A stretch of DNA of 64,000 bases from Rufibacter psychrotolerans (lineage in GTDB: Bacteria > Bacteroidota > Bacteroidia > Cytophagales > Hymenobacteraceae): contig NZ_JAFFJV010000009.1 in the NCBI RefSeq assembly GCF_016924645.1, forward strand, positions 62,001 through 126,000, read 5' to 3'. Both the position numbers and the translations under genes were made by a program. This document shows positions 26,189 through 35,061 of this stretch, piece by piece. Position 1 is the first letter of the stretch. Each line of letters begins with the position of its first letter. Under the pieces are notes generated by a model. That model was not told where the DNA came from. It saw only the letters and a list, made by a program, of their open reading frames with translations, and did no database searches.

Positions 26189-28930
26189 ATGCCTCTAGTT
26201 TTACAGAAAGTGAGAGCCTTACTGTTTGTGCTGTGCGGGCTGTTTCTGATCTCTTTGTGCACTGCGCCAGACGCGCAGGCCACCCACTTGCGCGCCGGAA
26301 ACATTTTCGTCAAGAGCGACACCACGGCCGCGCGCAACCCGTTGCGGTTTTTCTTCACCCTGATCACCTACAGCGTAGCCCCTCCGCCCTTTGAGGACCT
26401 GGAGGCCACCCTGTACTTTGGCGACTGTACCAGCCAGAAGGTGCCCCGTGAGTCCAGAACCTTGCTCAGCAACGGCCAGAACAACACCTTTGTCAACATC
26501 TACCGGTTTGAGCACATCTACGCCGGACCGGGCACGTTCACAGTGACGTTTGTGGGCGAAAACCGGAACGGGGGCGTGGTGAACATTTCTTCCTCGGTGC
26601 AGCAGACCTTCTTCCTGCAAAGTACCCTTACGGTAGACCCTTTCCTGGGCATCAACCGCTCGCCCGTGCTGCAGTACGCCCCGGTAGACGTGGCCGTGCG
26701 GAACCAGATCTTCGTGCACAACCCGGGCGGCTACGACCCCGATGGCGACAGCCTGGCCTATAAACTGCTGGAGTCCAGGGTGGCAAACGGCAGCGATGCC
26801 TGCGGCAACCCACTGGGCAGAACCGCCCCCGGGTTCCGCGGACTGGAAAGCTTTCTGGGCGTCACCAACCCTGGCGGCCCGGCGGGGTTGACCCTGAACC
26901 CGTTCACCGGCCAACTGACCTGGAACACCCCCGGCGTGCTGGGTGAATTCAACATGGCCATTGTGGTGGAGGAGTGGCGTGACGGCCGCCTCATAGGGCA
27001 GGTGATCAGGGACATGCAGATCTTTGTGCGGGAAGACCCCAACAAGCCGCCGGTGCTCATCATTCCCCGGGATACCTGTATCATTGCTGGCACGCTCCTG
27101 CGCGATACCATCAGGGCCCGCGACCCAGACCGTGACCCGGTGATTATCTCGGCCATCGGGAGCATGCTGCCACCGGCCACCTTCCCTAAGCTGAACGACA
27201 CCACGCACATCTTCAACTGGCAGACCAGTTGCCAGGACGTGCGCCGGGAACCCTACCAGGTATTGTTCAGGGCCGAGGACCAACCGCCCTCCGGCCGTAT
27301 CAAGCTGGTAGATTTGCAACCCTGGCGCATTACCGTGGTAGGGCCGCCGCCGGTGCTGGTGTCGGCGGTGCCGCAGTCCAGCAGCAGCATCCGGCTCACC
27401 TGGAATACGTACACCTGCCCCAATGCCACCACCATGTACATTTACCGCAAAGAAGGGCCGTCTGACTTTGAGCCGGATGTCTGCGAAACGGGTATTCCGG
27501 CCTCGGCGGGGTATACGCTGGTGGGGCAGGTGAGTGCCGGCGTGGTCACTTTCCTGGACAACAACAATGGGCAAGGGCTGGAGCGGAACAAGACGTACTG
27601 CTACCGCATCTATGCCGAGTTCCCGTTGCCCGGCGGCGGCAACAGCATTGCCTCCAATGAGGTGTGCGCCACCCTGGAGTCTATCTCCATCACCAAGGTG
27701 AGCGTGACCGAAACCAGCACCACCACCGGTAAAATACGGGTGGAGTGGAGCAAGCCCAGACCGGCCAACATCGCGCAGCTGACCGCCCCGTTCCAGTACC
27801 GCCTGCTGCGGGCCCAGGGGCAGACAAGGGGCACCGGCAATACCTTCGCGCCGGTGGCGGCCTATAACTTCACCAGCCTCAACGACACCGTCTTCACCGA
27901 TAACAACCTGAACACCCAGGACACCTCGTACACCTACCGGGTGGAGTTTTACCATTCGGGTACCGTGGGCACGCCTACCGTGCTGGTGGACTCGTCCTCG
28001 GCCTCCAGTGTGTTCCTGCGCGGAACGGCCAACGGGGCTACCATGGAGCTGAACTGGACCTACAATGTGCCCTGGAACAACGCCAGCACCACTGCCGATC
28101 CGCAGTACCACGTGATCTTCCTGGATGACAACGGCGACCGCGTCTTCACCCGCTATGACAGCGTGCTGGCCACCCCAACCTCGGGCACGTTCTCCCGGTC
28201 GGTGCCCCTGGAGCCCGGCCGGCAGTACCGGGTGTACGTGCAGACCGAGGGTACCTTCAACAATCCGTTCTTGCCAGACCCCATCCTGAACAACAGCCAG
28301 GAGGTGAACATCAGCCGGTTGTGCGTGCCTATCCTGGCCATTGACCAGCTGCAGTGTGACCAGAACTTCGTGCCGGGCACTCCTCCGTTCTCTAACCGGC
28401 TCACCTGGACCCTGCCTACCGGCTGTGACCCCAGCGCCATTGATTTCTTCACGCTGTACTACCGCGAAACAGATGACGGGGAGTTTGTGCGCATTGCCAC
28501 CGTTGACAACACCGGCCAGGCCGTGTACGAGTACACGCACCAGGACCTGGCCTCCTACGCGGGTTGTTACGTGGTAACCGCCACCGGCTTTGACGGGCAG
28601 GAAGGCGAGCGCAGCAACGTGGTCTGCAACGAGAACTGTATTGTGTTCTCCTTGCCCAATATCTTCACCCCCAACAGCGACGGCCGAAACGATGTCTTCA
28701 CCCCTAAGCAGGGCGCTACCTTTATCAGGAAAGCCACCCTTAAGGTATACAACCGCTGGGGCAACAAAGTGTTCGAGGGCAGCAGCGAACCCGGCCTCAA
28801 CTGGGCGGGCGTTGACAACAACGGCAAAGCGCTCTCAGACGCCACGTACTTCTATCAGGTAGAGGTGGAGTTCTACAGCAGAACCCCAGACGTGCGCACG
28901 TTCAAAGGCTGGGTGGAGATTGTGCGCTAG
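26189..28930 (+). CDS. Large exported protein with gliding-motility/T9SS type B C-terminal sorting domain
   Basis: The 913-residue protein starts at the ATG at 26189, which gives a normal signal peptide (MPLVLQKVRALLFVLCGLFL, cleavage near DAQA-TH). An ATG 54 nt upstream is rejected. The body contains beta-rich segments including LTWNTPGVLGEF and several fibronectin-type-III-like stretches (SSIRLTWNTYTC, TTGKIRVEWSKP, NGATMELNWTY). The C-terminus (FSLPNIFTPNSDGRNDVF, LKVYNRWGNKVFEG, GTFKG-type ending) is the gliding-motility-associated or T9SS type B sorting domain. It should cross the outer membrane through the type IX system and be attached or released. The function of the body is unknown. 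Confidence 0.88.
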   Translation: MPLVLQKVRALLFVLCGLFLISLCTAPDAQATHLRAGNIFVKSDTTAARNPLRFFFTLITYSVAPPPFEDLEATLYFGDCTSQKVPRESRTLLSNGQNNTFVNIYRFEHIYAGPGTFTVTFVGENRNGGVVNISSSVQQTFFLQSTLTVDPFLGINRSPVLQYAPVDVAVRNQIFVHNPGGYDPDGDSLAYKLLESRVANGSDACGNPLGRTAPGFRGLESFLGVTNPGGPAGLTLNPFTGQLTWNTPGVLGEFNMAIVVEEWRDGRLIGQVIRDMQIFVREDPNKPPVLIIPRDTCIIAGTLLRDTIRARDPDRDPVIISAIGSMLPPATFPKLNDTTHIFNWQTSCQDVRREPYQVLFRAEDQPPSGRIKLVDLQPWRITVVGPPPVLVSAVPQSSSSIRLTWNTYTCPNATTMYIYRKEGPSDFEPDVCETGIPASAGYTLVGQVSAGVVTFLDNNNGQGLERNKTYCYRIYAEFPLPGGGNSIASNEVCATLESISITKVSVTETSTTTGKIRVEWSKPRPANIAQLTAPFQYRLLRAQGQTRGTGNTFAPVAAYNFTSLNDTVFTDNNLNTQDTSYTYRVEFYHSGTVGTPTVLVDSSSASSVFLRGTANGATMELNWTYNVPWNNASTTADPQYHVIFLDDNGDRVFTRYDSVLATPTSGTFSRSVPLEPGRQYRVYVQTEGTFNNPFLPDPILNNSQEVNISRLCVPILAIDQLQCDQNFVPGTPPFSNRLTWTLPTGCDPSAIDFFTLYYRETDDGEFVRIATVDNTGQAVYEYTHQDLASYAGCYVVTATGFDGQEGERSNVVCNENCIVFSLPNIFTPNSDGRNDVFTPKQGATFIRKATLKVYNRWGNKVFEGSSEPGLNWAGVDNNGKALSDATYFYQVEVEFYSRTPDVRTFKGWVEIVR

Positions 28931-28969
28931 AAGCCCTGCTGACAAGACCAGAAGTAAATTAAAACTTAG

Positions 28970-29001
28970 AATGGTGCCTGTTTCCTGGAATGGGCACCAT
29001 T
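28970..29001 (+). terminator. Terminator after the T9SS protein gene
   Basis: AATGGTGCC (28970-28978) pairs with GGCACCATT (28993-29001), and a short T-run follows. It lies 39 nt after the stop codon. Confidence 0.7.
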
Positions 29002-29005
29002 TTTA

Positions 29006-29013
29006 TATCTTTG
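29006..29013 (+). promoter_or_regulatory. Possible -7 element (TATCTTTG) of fabD
   Basis: An exact TAnnTTTG match lies directly behind the preceding terminator. No convincing TTG lies at the usual distance. The predicted leader of about 70 nt would contain palindrome copy P6. Confidence 0.5.
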
Positions 29014-29037
29014 CCCTTCCCAAAATCAAACCAACCT

Positions 29038-29073
29038 GTTTTGGGCCCGTTTTTCAGTAATCGGGCTTGAAAT
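29038..29073. repeat. 36-bp intergenic palindrome, copy P6
   Basis: The copy lies in the predicted 5' leader of fabD, ending 17 nt before its ATG. The left half matches consensus almost fully; the right half is more degenerate. Confidence 0.75.
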
Positions 29074-29090
29074 GTAACAACACGCAACCA

Positions 29091-29966
29091 ATGAAAGCAT
29101 ACGTATTTCCGGGCCAGGGCTCTCAGTTTGTGGGCATGGGCAAAGACCTCTATGAGCAGCACCAAACGGCCAAGGACCTTTTTGAGCGCGCCAATGACAT
29201 CCTGGGCTTCCGCATCACCGACATCATGTTCAGCGGTACCGACGAAGAGCTGAAGCAAACCAAGGTGACCCAACCCGCTATTTTCCTGCACTCGGTGATT
29301 CAGGCGGCGGTGGCCGAAGACTTTGCGCCCGAGATGGTGGCCGGCCATTCGCTGGGCGAGTTCTCTGCCCTGGTGGCCAACAAGGTGCTGGCGTTTGAAG
29401 ATGCCCTGCGTCTGGTGTCTAAGCGCGCCCTGGCCATGCAGAAAGCCTGCGAGGAGCAACCCTCTACCATGGCAGCCATTTTAGGCCTGGAAGACGAAAA
29501 AGTAGAGCAAATCTGCGCCGAGGTGAACGACGTGGTGGTGGCCGCCAACTACAACTGCCCCGGCCAGTTAGTGATCTCCGGTTCCATTGCCGGCGTGGAG
29601 GAAGCCTGCGAGCGCCTGAAGGCCGCCGGAGCCAAGCGGGCCCTGGTGCTGCCGGTAGGCGGCGCTTTCCATTCGCCGCTCATGAAATCTGCCGAGGCCG
29701 AACTGGAGGAAGCCATCCGGCAAACCGAGTTTAAGGAAGGAATCTGCCCGGTGTACCAGAACGTAGACGCCAAGCCGCACACAGACCCCAAAGAAATTCA
29801 GCAGAACCTCATCCAACAGCTCACCGCTCCCGTACGTTGGACCCAGTCGGTGCAGCAGATGCTCGCCGATGGCGCTACCCTCTTCATTGAGTGCGGTCCG
29901 GGCAAGGTGTTGCAGGGCTTGGTGAAGAAGATTAACAAAACCGCAGAGGTAGGGCAGGTAAGCTAA
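29091..29966 (+). CDS. fabD: Malonyl-CoA:ACP transacylase FabD
   Basis: This 291-residue enzyme loads malonate from CoA onto acyl carrier protein for fatty-acid synthesis. MKAYVFPGQGSQFVGMGKDL opens it, the nucleophile Ser87 lies in VAGHSLGEFSALV, and the catalytic His is in VGGAFHSPLMKSA. The TTG 24 nt upstream, which extends the frame, is rejected because MKAYVFPGQG is the normal N-terminus. The next gene follows after 40 nt on the same strand and may be co-transcribed. Confidence 0.95.
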   Translation: MKAYVFPGQGSQFVGMGKDLYEQHQTAKDLFERANDILGFRITDIMFSGTDEELKQTKVTQPAIFLHSVIQAAVAEDFAPEMVAGHSLGEFSALVANKVLAFEDALRLVSKRALAMQKACEEQPSTMAAILGLEDEKVEQICAEVNDVVVAANYNCPGQLVISGSIAGVEEACERLKAAGAKRALVLPVGGAFHSPLMKSAEAELEEAIRQTEFKEGICPVYQNVDAKPHTDPKEIQQNLIQQLTAPVRWTQSVQQMLADGATLFIECGPGKVLQGLVKKINKTAEVGQVS

Positions 29967-30006
29967 TTGCCGCTTTCGCTCTAGCCAACCAGAACGTAAT
30001 AACCAG

Positions 30007-31929
30007 ATGGGGCACATGCAACAGGTTTTCGGGCAGAAAATTCCAAAACAACTGGTTTTTGGGATTGACCTCTGTTTGTGTGCCCTTTCTTTTTTAATGG
30101 CGTACTCCCTCAGGTTTAACTTTGACCTGAGCAAGTACACCGAGCTTTCCGTGGCCCAGATGCTGCCCATTGTGCTGGCGGTGCGGGCGGCGGCTTTCTT
30201 TTACAGCAGAACGTTTGCCGGCATCCTGCACTACACCAGCCTGGATGACCTGCGCAAGCTGTTTGTCGCCCTTTCGGGCAGTTCCCTGCTGCTGGTGCTG
30301 GCCCAATTGTTCTACAACAAGGTGTTGGGGTACCAGAATTTTATCCCCATCTCGGTGCTGCTCATTGACTACTTCCTGAGTCTGGTGGTGCTTTCCCTGG
30401 TGCGCGGATGGGCCAAGATTGTGCACTATGAGTGGAGCCACACCAACTCGCAGAAGGTGAACGTGGTTATCTTCGGGGCCGGTGAGGTGGGAAACATTAC
30501 TCTGCGAACCCTGCAGCAGGACATGGGAACCTACTACCAGTTTGTCTCCTTCCTGGATGACGACAGCCAGAAACACCACCTGCTCATCAACGGCGTTCCC
30601 ATCCAGAAGCCCGCCGATGACGTGGCGCAGCAGCTGAAAGACCTGAAGGTAGACCTGCTCATTGTGGCCGTGCAGCACCTAACCATGGCCAGAAGGCGGC
30701 AACTGGTAGAGGCGTGTCTGGAGGCGGGCGTGCAGGTCTTGGTGGTGCCGCCAGTGTACAAGTGGATCAACGGCGAACTGAGCTTCAAGCAGATCAGGGA
30801 AGTGAGGATTGAGGACATCCTGGGCCGGCCCTCGGCCGAGATTGACTCTCCCTTGCTGCACAAGGAACTGCAGAACCGCACCATTCTCATCACCGGCGCG
30901 GCGGGCTCCATCGGCAGTGAGTTGGTTCGGCAACTCATCCAGTTCAAACCCAAGCAGCTCATCTTGGTGGACCAGGCCGAATCGGCGTTGTATGACCTGG
31001 AGCTTGAGTTAACCGAACTGTACGTGAAGCTGAACTTTGAGGTGGTGCTGGGCGATATCTGCAACAAAGCCCGCATGGAGGCCGTGTTCCGCACGTTCCA
31101 GCCCCAGCTAGTCTTCCACTGCGCCGCCTACAAGCACGTGCCCGTAATGGAGGAAAACCCCACCGAATCCCTCAATACCAATATTCTGGGCACCAAAATA
31201 CTGACCGATCTGGCGGTGAAGTACCAGGCCCAGAAGTTCGTGCTGCTCTCCACCGACAAAGCCGTGAACCCTACCAGCGTGATGGGCGCGTCCAAAAGGC
31301 TCTGTGAGATGTACGTGCAGGCCATGGACCATTACCTCAACGACGCCGGCAAGCAGCGCACCCGCTTTATCACTACCCGGTTCGGGAACGTGCTGGGCAG
31401 CACCGGATCGGTGATTCCAAGGTTCCGGAGCCAGATTGCCGAGGGCGGTCCCGTCACGGTCACGCACCCCGACATTTCCCGTTATTTCATGTCCATTGTT
31501 GAAGCCTGCCAGCTGGTACTGGAGGCGGCCGCGCTGGGTAAAGGGGGGGAAATCTACATCTTTGACATGGGAAACTCCATCAAGATCGTGGACCTGGCCA
31601 AAAAGATGATCAAACTCTCGGGCCTCACCCTAGGCAAGGACATTCAGCTGGTCTATACCGGCCTTCGCCCCGGCGAAAAGCTGGAGGAAGAGTTGTTCCA
31701 CCAGAACGAAGCTGTGCAAGCCACCGCCCATCCTAAGATCAGGCTGGCGAACCTGCCCACCCCGCACAGCGAGCAGATCCTGAAAGAAATCCAACTCCTG
31801 ATTGACCTGTTCGCCACCCAGGACAACGCCGCGGTCATCAAGAAAATGAAGCAGCTGGTACCGGAGTACGTAAGCCAGAACTCGGTGTACCAGAAGTTTG
31901 ACGGAGCAGGATTTTCAGGATTGAGTTGA
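30007..31929 (+). CDS. Membrane nucleotide-sugar dehydratase (FlaA1/WbpM/PglF-type polysaccharide biosynthesis protein)
   Basis: The 640-residue protein has four N-terminal transmembrane helices (about residues 15-130), a first Rossmann-like domain (VVIFGAGEVGNITLR), and a catalytic extended SDR domain. The latter begins ILITGAAGSIGSELVRQ and contains FHCAAYKHVPVMEENP and LLSTDKAVNPTSVMGASKR. Family members are 4,6-dehydratases of UDP-GlcNAc that feed cell-surface glycan or protein glycosylation pathways. No other glycan genes are adjacent. The last residues (AGFSGLS) are encoded by the arm of an inverted repeat. Confidence 0.88.
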   Translation: MGHMQQVFGQKIPKQLVFGIDLCLCALSFLMAYSLRFNFDLSKYTELSVAQMLPIVLAVRAAAFFYSRTFAGILHYTSLDDLRKLFVALSGSSLLLVLAQLFYNKVLGYQNFIPISVLLIDYFLSLVVLSLVRGWAKIVHYEWSHTNSQKVNVVIFGAGEVGNITLRTLQQDMGTYYQFVSFLDDDSQKHHLLINGVPIQKPADDVAQQLKDLKVDLLIVAVQHLTMARRRQLVEACLEAGVQVLVVPPVYKWINGELSFKQIREVRIEDILGRPSAEIDSPLLHKELQNRTILITGAAGSIGSELVRQLIQFKPKQLILVDQAESALYDLELELTELYVKLNFEVVLGDICNKARMEAVFRTFQPQLVFHCAAYKHVPVMEENPTESLNTNILGTKILTDLAVKYQAQKFVLLSTDKAVNPTSVMGASKRLCEMYVQAMDHYLNDAGKQRTRFITTRFGNVLGSTGSVIPRFRSQIAEGGPVTVTHPDISRYFMSIVEACQLVLEAAALGKGGEIYIFDMGNSIKIVDLAKKMIKLSGLTLGKDIQLVYTGLRPGEKLEEELFHQNEAVQATAHPKIRLANLPTPHSEQILKEIQLLIDLFATQDNAAVIKKMKQLVPEYVSQNSVYQKFDGAGFSGLS

Positions 31930-32229
31930 TTTTCAGGATTATGAAGCAGGATTTTCTGGATTATGAAAATCTTCAGGATTGGATTGGTAAGAAATGCTTA
32001 ATAGGGTGACGTGCGTTTTTGGTCTGGTTTTATGAGAAAAGGCTGAAAACGCAGTTAGTTCCTATTATCATAAAATGGAACGTGGAAGCTAGAGTGAACC
32101 GGCTCAAAATACTCTTGAGCCAACATTCCAAATCCTGAAAATTTTCATAATCCAGAGAATCCTGCTTCTTGATCCAAAAAATCCTGCTAATCCAATCCTG
32201 AAAATTAATTCAATCCTGAAAATCCTGCT
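31905..32229. repeat. Long inverted repeat of CAGGATT words spanning the ends of two convergent genes
   Basis: The left arm (about 31905-31990) begins with a 20-nt block, AGCAGGATTTTCAGGATTGA, at 31905-31924. The identical block occurs on the minus strand at 32210-32229, the outer end of the right arm (about 32121-32229). Inside the arms, variants of CAGGATT or AATCCTG recur every 7 to 11 nt. Palindrome copy P7 lies in the centre. The arms encode the last residues of the dehydratase (plus strand) and of FolK (minus strand). Confidence 0.85.
32015..32050. repeat. 36-bp intergenic palindrome, copy P7
   Basis: This copy sits in the centre of the CAGGATT inverted repeat. The terminal GTTTTT and GAAAAC and the central T/A runs are kept, but the GC blocks are degenerate. 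Confidence 0.6.
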
Positions 32230-32710
32230 TCAGGAACGTCTTCACCTCCAATGGGTCAGGGCACTCTTGCAGTAATTGAGTCATGGTTTTCTGCAGCACC
32301 GGGTGCACAAACTCTGGGGCAACTTCCGCCAGGGGCGTTAAGGTAAAGCGGCGGAGATGGAGCTGGGGATGGGGGAGGTGCAGTTGGGGCGTTTCAAGGA
32401 TTTCCTGGCCGTAGAACAACACGTCAATGTCAATGACGCGGGCGCCCCAGCGTTCCTTTCTGATGCGGCCCAGGTCTTGTTCAATGCGTTGGGTGAGCGC
32501 CAGCACCACCCGGGGGGTAAACCGGGTCTCAAACACCAACACCTGGTTCAGGAACGGAGGTTGATCTTCCAGGCCCCAGGCGGCGGTTTCGTAGAGCTTC
32601 GATTTTTGCACCGTTTTCCCGAAAACAGCCGATAATTGGGCTGCTGCCTCCCGCAGGTAAAAAAGCCGGTCGCCCAGGTTGCTGCCCAGGAGTAGGTAAA
32701 TAGGTGTCAT
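32210..32710 (-). CDS. folK: 2-amino-4-hydroxy-6-hydroxymethyldihydropteridine pyrophosphokinase
   Basis: This 166-residue enzyme transfers pyrophosphate from ATP to the pterin alcohol in folate synthesis. The N-terminal YLLLGSNLGDRLFYL, the QPPFLNQVLVFET segment, and the signature RWGARVIDIDVLFYG followed by LHLPHPQLHLRRFTL are diagnostic. It shares a TGATG stop/start with the upstream hydrolase, so the two are probably co-translated. The tail FLKQDFQD is encoded by the arm of the CAGGATT inverted repeat and is probably not functional. Confidence 0.94.
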   Translation of the reverse strand: MTPIYLLLGSNLGDRLFYLREAAAQLSAVFGKTVQKSKLYETAAWGLEDQPPFLNQVLVFETRFTPRVVLALTQRIEQDLGRIRKERWGARVIDIDVLFYGQEILETPQLHLPHPQLHLRRFTLTPLAEVAPEFVHPVLQKTMTQLLQECPDPLEVKTFLKQDFQD

Positions 32711-33567
32711 CAGAGGCGTTCCAGGGCTTGCTGAAAAAAGTGAATGGTTTTGTCGGCGGCGGCTTTGGCCAGGGTGGGCAATTCATTGTACTCGTACGGG
32801 TGCCGCCCCCCGAAGGAATGGTCGCCGTTGGGCAGCAGGTGCAGCTCGGCAAACGGATTGCGGGCGTGCAGGTCATGGGCCATCTGTACGGGCAGGGTTT
32901 CGTCGCGCTCGCCGTGCAGAATGAGCAGCGGAATCTGGAGCTTCTCCACGGCTTTGGGAATGTTCAAGCGCTCTTTGTTGGCCAGGTAGTTCTCTACCAA
33001 TTGGTAGTACAATGGCATCTGCTGGCCGGTGCGCGCGTTGGCAATGTACTGCACCCCATCCTGCTTCCACTTCTCCATCACCTGGGGGGACCAGCGCTGG
33101 TCTATGTCACTGATGGCCGACCACGTGGCAACGCCCGTCACGTGCGCCGACTCGGCGGCTTTCAGGAGCACCAATCCGCCGCCCCGGCTGTGGCCGATGA
33201 GGAACATAAAATCGGCGTCCATTTCCTGGGCCGGAATCTGGGCCGGGGTGTTCTTCAGGTGAGAAATGAGGGTTTCCACGTCGTCCAGTTCAATGCAGAA
33301 ATTGTTGTTGCCGAAGGCTTCCAGGTTGGTGAGGTCATGGCCGTTGGGCTCCACGCCGTTGTGCGAGAGGTTGAGCTTCACAAACACAAAGCCGTGGTGG
33401 GCAAAATAGTCGGCTAAGAGGTTAAAGTGGCCCCAATCCTTGAAGCCTTTGAAGCCGTGCACAAACACCACCACGGGTTTGGCCTGGCCGTCTGGCAGCC
33501 AGCGGGCGTCTACGGCAAAGTCGCGGCCGTGCGGCGAGGGGAGAAGGAAGTCTGCGCGTTGGATCAT
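32710..33567 (-). CDS. Alpha/beta hydrolase (dienelactone-hydrolase or acyl-peptidase-like)
   Basis: The 285-residue protein starts at the ATG at 33567 (MIQRADFLLPSPHG). A longer open frame to 33786 runs into the divergent prenyl-synthase gene and is rejected. Features are the oxyanion loop VVVFVHGFKGFKDWG, the nucleophile elbow FLIGHSRGGGLVLL, an acid in LLILHGERDETLPVQ, and the histidine in NGDHSFGGRHPYE. This is a cytoplasmic serine hydrolase of unknown substrate. It overlaps folK by one base (TGATG). Confidence 0.85.
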   Translation of the reverse strand: MIQRADFLLPSPHGRDFAVDARWLPDGQAKPVVVFVHGFKGFKDWGHFNLLADYFAHHGFVFVKLNLSHNGVEPNGHDLTNLEAFGNNNFCIELDDVETLISHLKNTPAQIPAQEMDADFMFLIGHSRGGGLVLLKAAESAHVTGVATWSAISDIDQRWSPQVMEKWKQDGVQYIANARTGQQMPLYYQLVENYLANKERLNIPKAVEKLQIPLLILHGERDETLPVQMAHDLHARNPFAELHLLPNGDHSFGGRHPYEYNELPTLAKAAADKTIHFFQQALERL

Positions 33568-33630
33568 ACAAACGAAATAACAGGAAAGCCAACGAAGTAA
33601 CGCCGCATTCACGGGAATTCCAAACCCGGC

Positions 33631-33663
33631 GTTTGCTTCTGAGGGCGCAGGCTCGTAATATTG
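33631..33663 (+). promoter_or_regulatory. Probable promoter of the polyprenyl synthase gene
   Basis: TTTG at 33632-33635, a 20-nt spacer and TAATATTG at 33656-33663 fit the Bacteroidota consensus with one mismatch. The predicted transcription start is only about 4 nt before the ATG at 33674, so the mRNA may be nearly leaderless. Confidence 0.55.
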
Positions 33664-33673
33664 CGCCCGAGAG

Positions 33674-34651
33674 ATGAGCAGCCCCTTAAACCAGATACAG
33701 GCCCCGATTGCAGTGGAGATGCAGGAGTTCGAGAAGAAGTTCCGCCAGTCTATGCAATCTAACGTGCTGCTGCTGGACAAGATCATGGGCTACATTGTGA
33801 AGCGCAAGGGCAAGCAGATGCGCCCCATGTTTGTGTTCTTCATGGCCAAGCTCATTCAGGAGCGGGTGCCCGATGCCACCTACCGCGGCGCCGCCCTCAT
33901 TGAACTGCTGCACACCGCCACCCTGGTGCACGATGACGTGGTAGATGACTCCAACTACCGCCGCGGCTTCTTCTCGGTGAATGCCCTCTGGAAAAACAAG
34001 ATTGCCGTGCTGGTGGGCGACTACCTCCTCTCCAAAGGGCTGCTGCTTTCCCTGAACCATGATGATTTCGGGCTGCTGAAGATTGTGAGCAACGCCGTGC
34101 GCGAGATGAGCGAGGGCGAACTGCTGCAGATGGAGAAAGCCCGCCGCCTTGACATCACCGAAGAGGTGTATTTTGATATTATCCGGCAGAAAACCGCTTC
34201 GCTCATTGCCTCCTGCTGCGCCGTGGGCGTGTCTTCGGTAGGGGCCGATGCGGAGACCGTGGAGCGCGCCCGCCTGTTCGGCGAGAAAGTAGGCCTGGCG
34301 TTTCAGATCAAAGATGATTTGTTTGACTACGGCACCGCCGAGATTGGCAAGCCCGTGGGCATTGACATTAAGGAGAAAAAGATGACCCTGCCGCTCATCT
34401 ATTCCCTGCAGCAGGCCGACTGGCTCACCAAGCGCCGCGTCATCTACAACGTGAAAAACAACAACGGCAAAGCCGACCGGATCAACGCGGTCATTGACTT
34501 CGTGAAAAAGTCCGGCGGGCTGGAGTACTCCATCCAGTGCATGAATAATCTCCACGCCGAGGCGCTGCAACTGCTCCACACCTTTCCGGCTTCGCCCTCG
34601 CGTGATTCCCTGGAGCAGCTCATCCGCTATACCATAGAGCGCGAGAAGTAG
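33674..34651 (+). CDS. Polyprenyl diphosphate synthase (all-trans, IspB/heptaprenyl-type)
   Basis: This 325-residue isoprenyl synthase extends allylic diphosphates with IPP. The first Asp-rich motif is D87-D92 in LVHDDVVDDSNYRRG and the second is D214-D218 in FQIKDDLFDYG. The product probably forms the side chain of menaquinone, the quinone used by SdhC in this group. Chain length cannot be read reliably from the sequence. It is transcribed alone, divergent from the hydrolase/folK pair. Confidence 0.93.
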   Translation: MSSPLNQIQAPIAVEMQEFEKKFRQSMQSNVLLLDKIMGYIVKRKGKQMRPMFVFFMAKLIQERVPDATYRGAALIELLHTATLVHDDVVDDSNYRRGFFSVNALWKNKIAVLVGDYLLSKGLLLSLNHDDFGLLKIVSNAVREMSEGELLQMEKARRLDITEEVYFDIIRQKTASLIASCCAVGVSSVGADAETVERARLFGEKVGLAFQIKDDLFDYGTAEIGKPVGIDIKEKKMTLPLIYSLQQADWLTKRRVIYNVKNNNGKADRINAVIDFVKKSGGLEYSIQCMNNLHAEALQLLHTFPASPSRDSLEQLIRYTIEREK

Positions 34652-35061
34652 GCGCTTTTCCGTTTTGGGGCCATTTTACCAGAAAGAGCCCGGAAACAGG
34701 CCTGCCCCTAATCGTGCTTTCAGGAACCCTGCACCCGTGGAATGCCTCCAAGCATGTACAACTTTATAGAATTCCGCCTATATTGCTGATAAGATCAAAC
34801 AAGGGTAAGGCCCCGTTGCTGACAAGTGGAGGGTTTTGCTTGGCGGTTTGGATGATCCTGAGTGCTTTCTGGAGAAACGCGGCCCTTAATAGTTACTGAA
34901 AGGTTGGACCAACCGCTGAATCATCAGTTCTTTTTAGAGTGACTGCAGGCTTGGACTGGGCATCGGCGGCCATTCTTTGGGTACCTTACCAAGTAGATTT
35001 TCTATTTCATTCACTATTCTAGTACAAGATTGGCCCTGTAGAAGGGGCCCAAAGAACGGCA
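34652..35061. other. Gene-poor region after the polyprenyl synthase
   Basis: This region contains palindrome copy P8 (34662-34697) followed by about 360 bp with no gene I can support. Short open frames here show no signal peptide, domain or plausible start context. Confidence 0.7.
34662..34697. repeat. 36-bp intergenic palindrome, copy P8
   Basis: A full 36-nt copy starts 10 nt after the polyprenyl synthase stop, with both GC blocks (GGGGC and GAGCCC) kept. Confidence 0.8.

Noticed and set aside
26219..28540. 773-residue open frame antisense to the T9SS protein gene
   Set aside because: It mirrors a GC-rich gene in the opposite strand, has no signal or domain, and is rich in Gly, Arg, Val and His as expected of a shadow frame.
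34714..34899. 61-residue open frame after the polyprenyl synthase
   Set aside because: No recognisable pattern; the hydrophobic segment alone is not enough.
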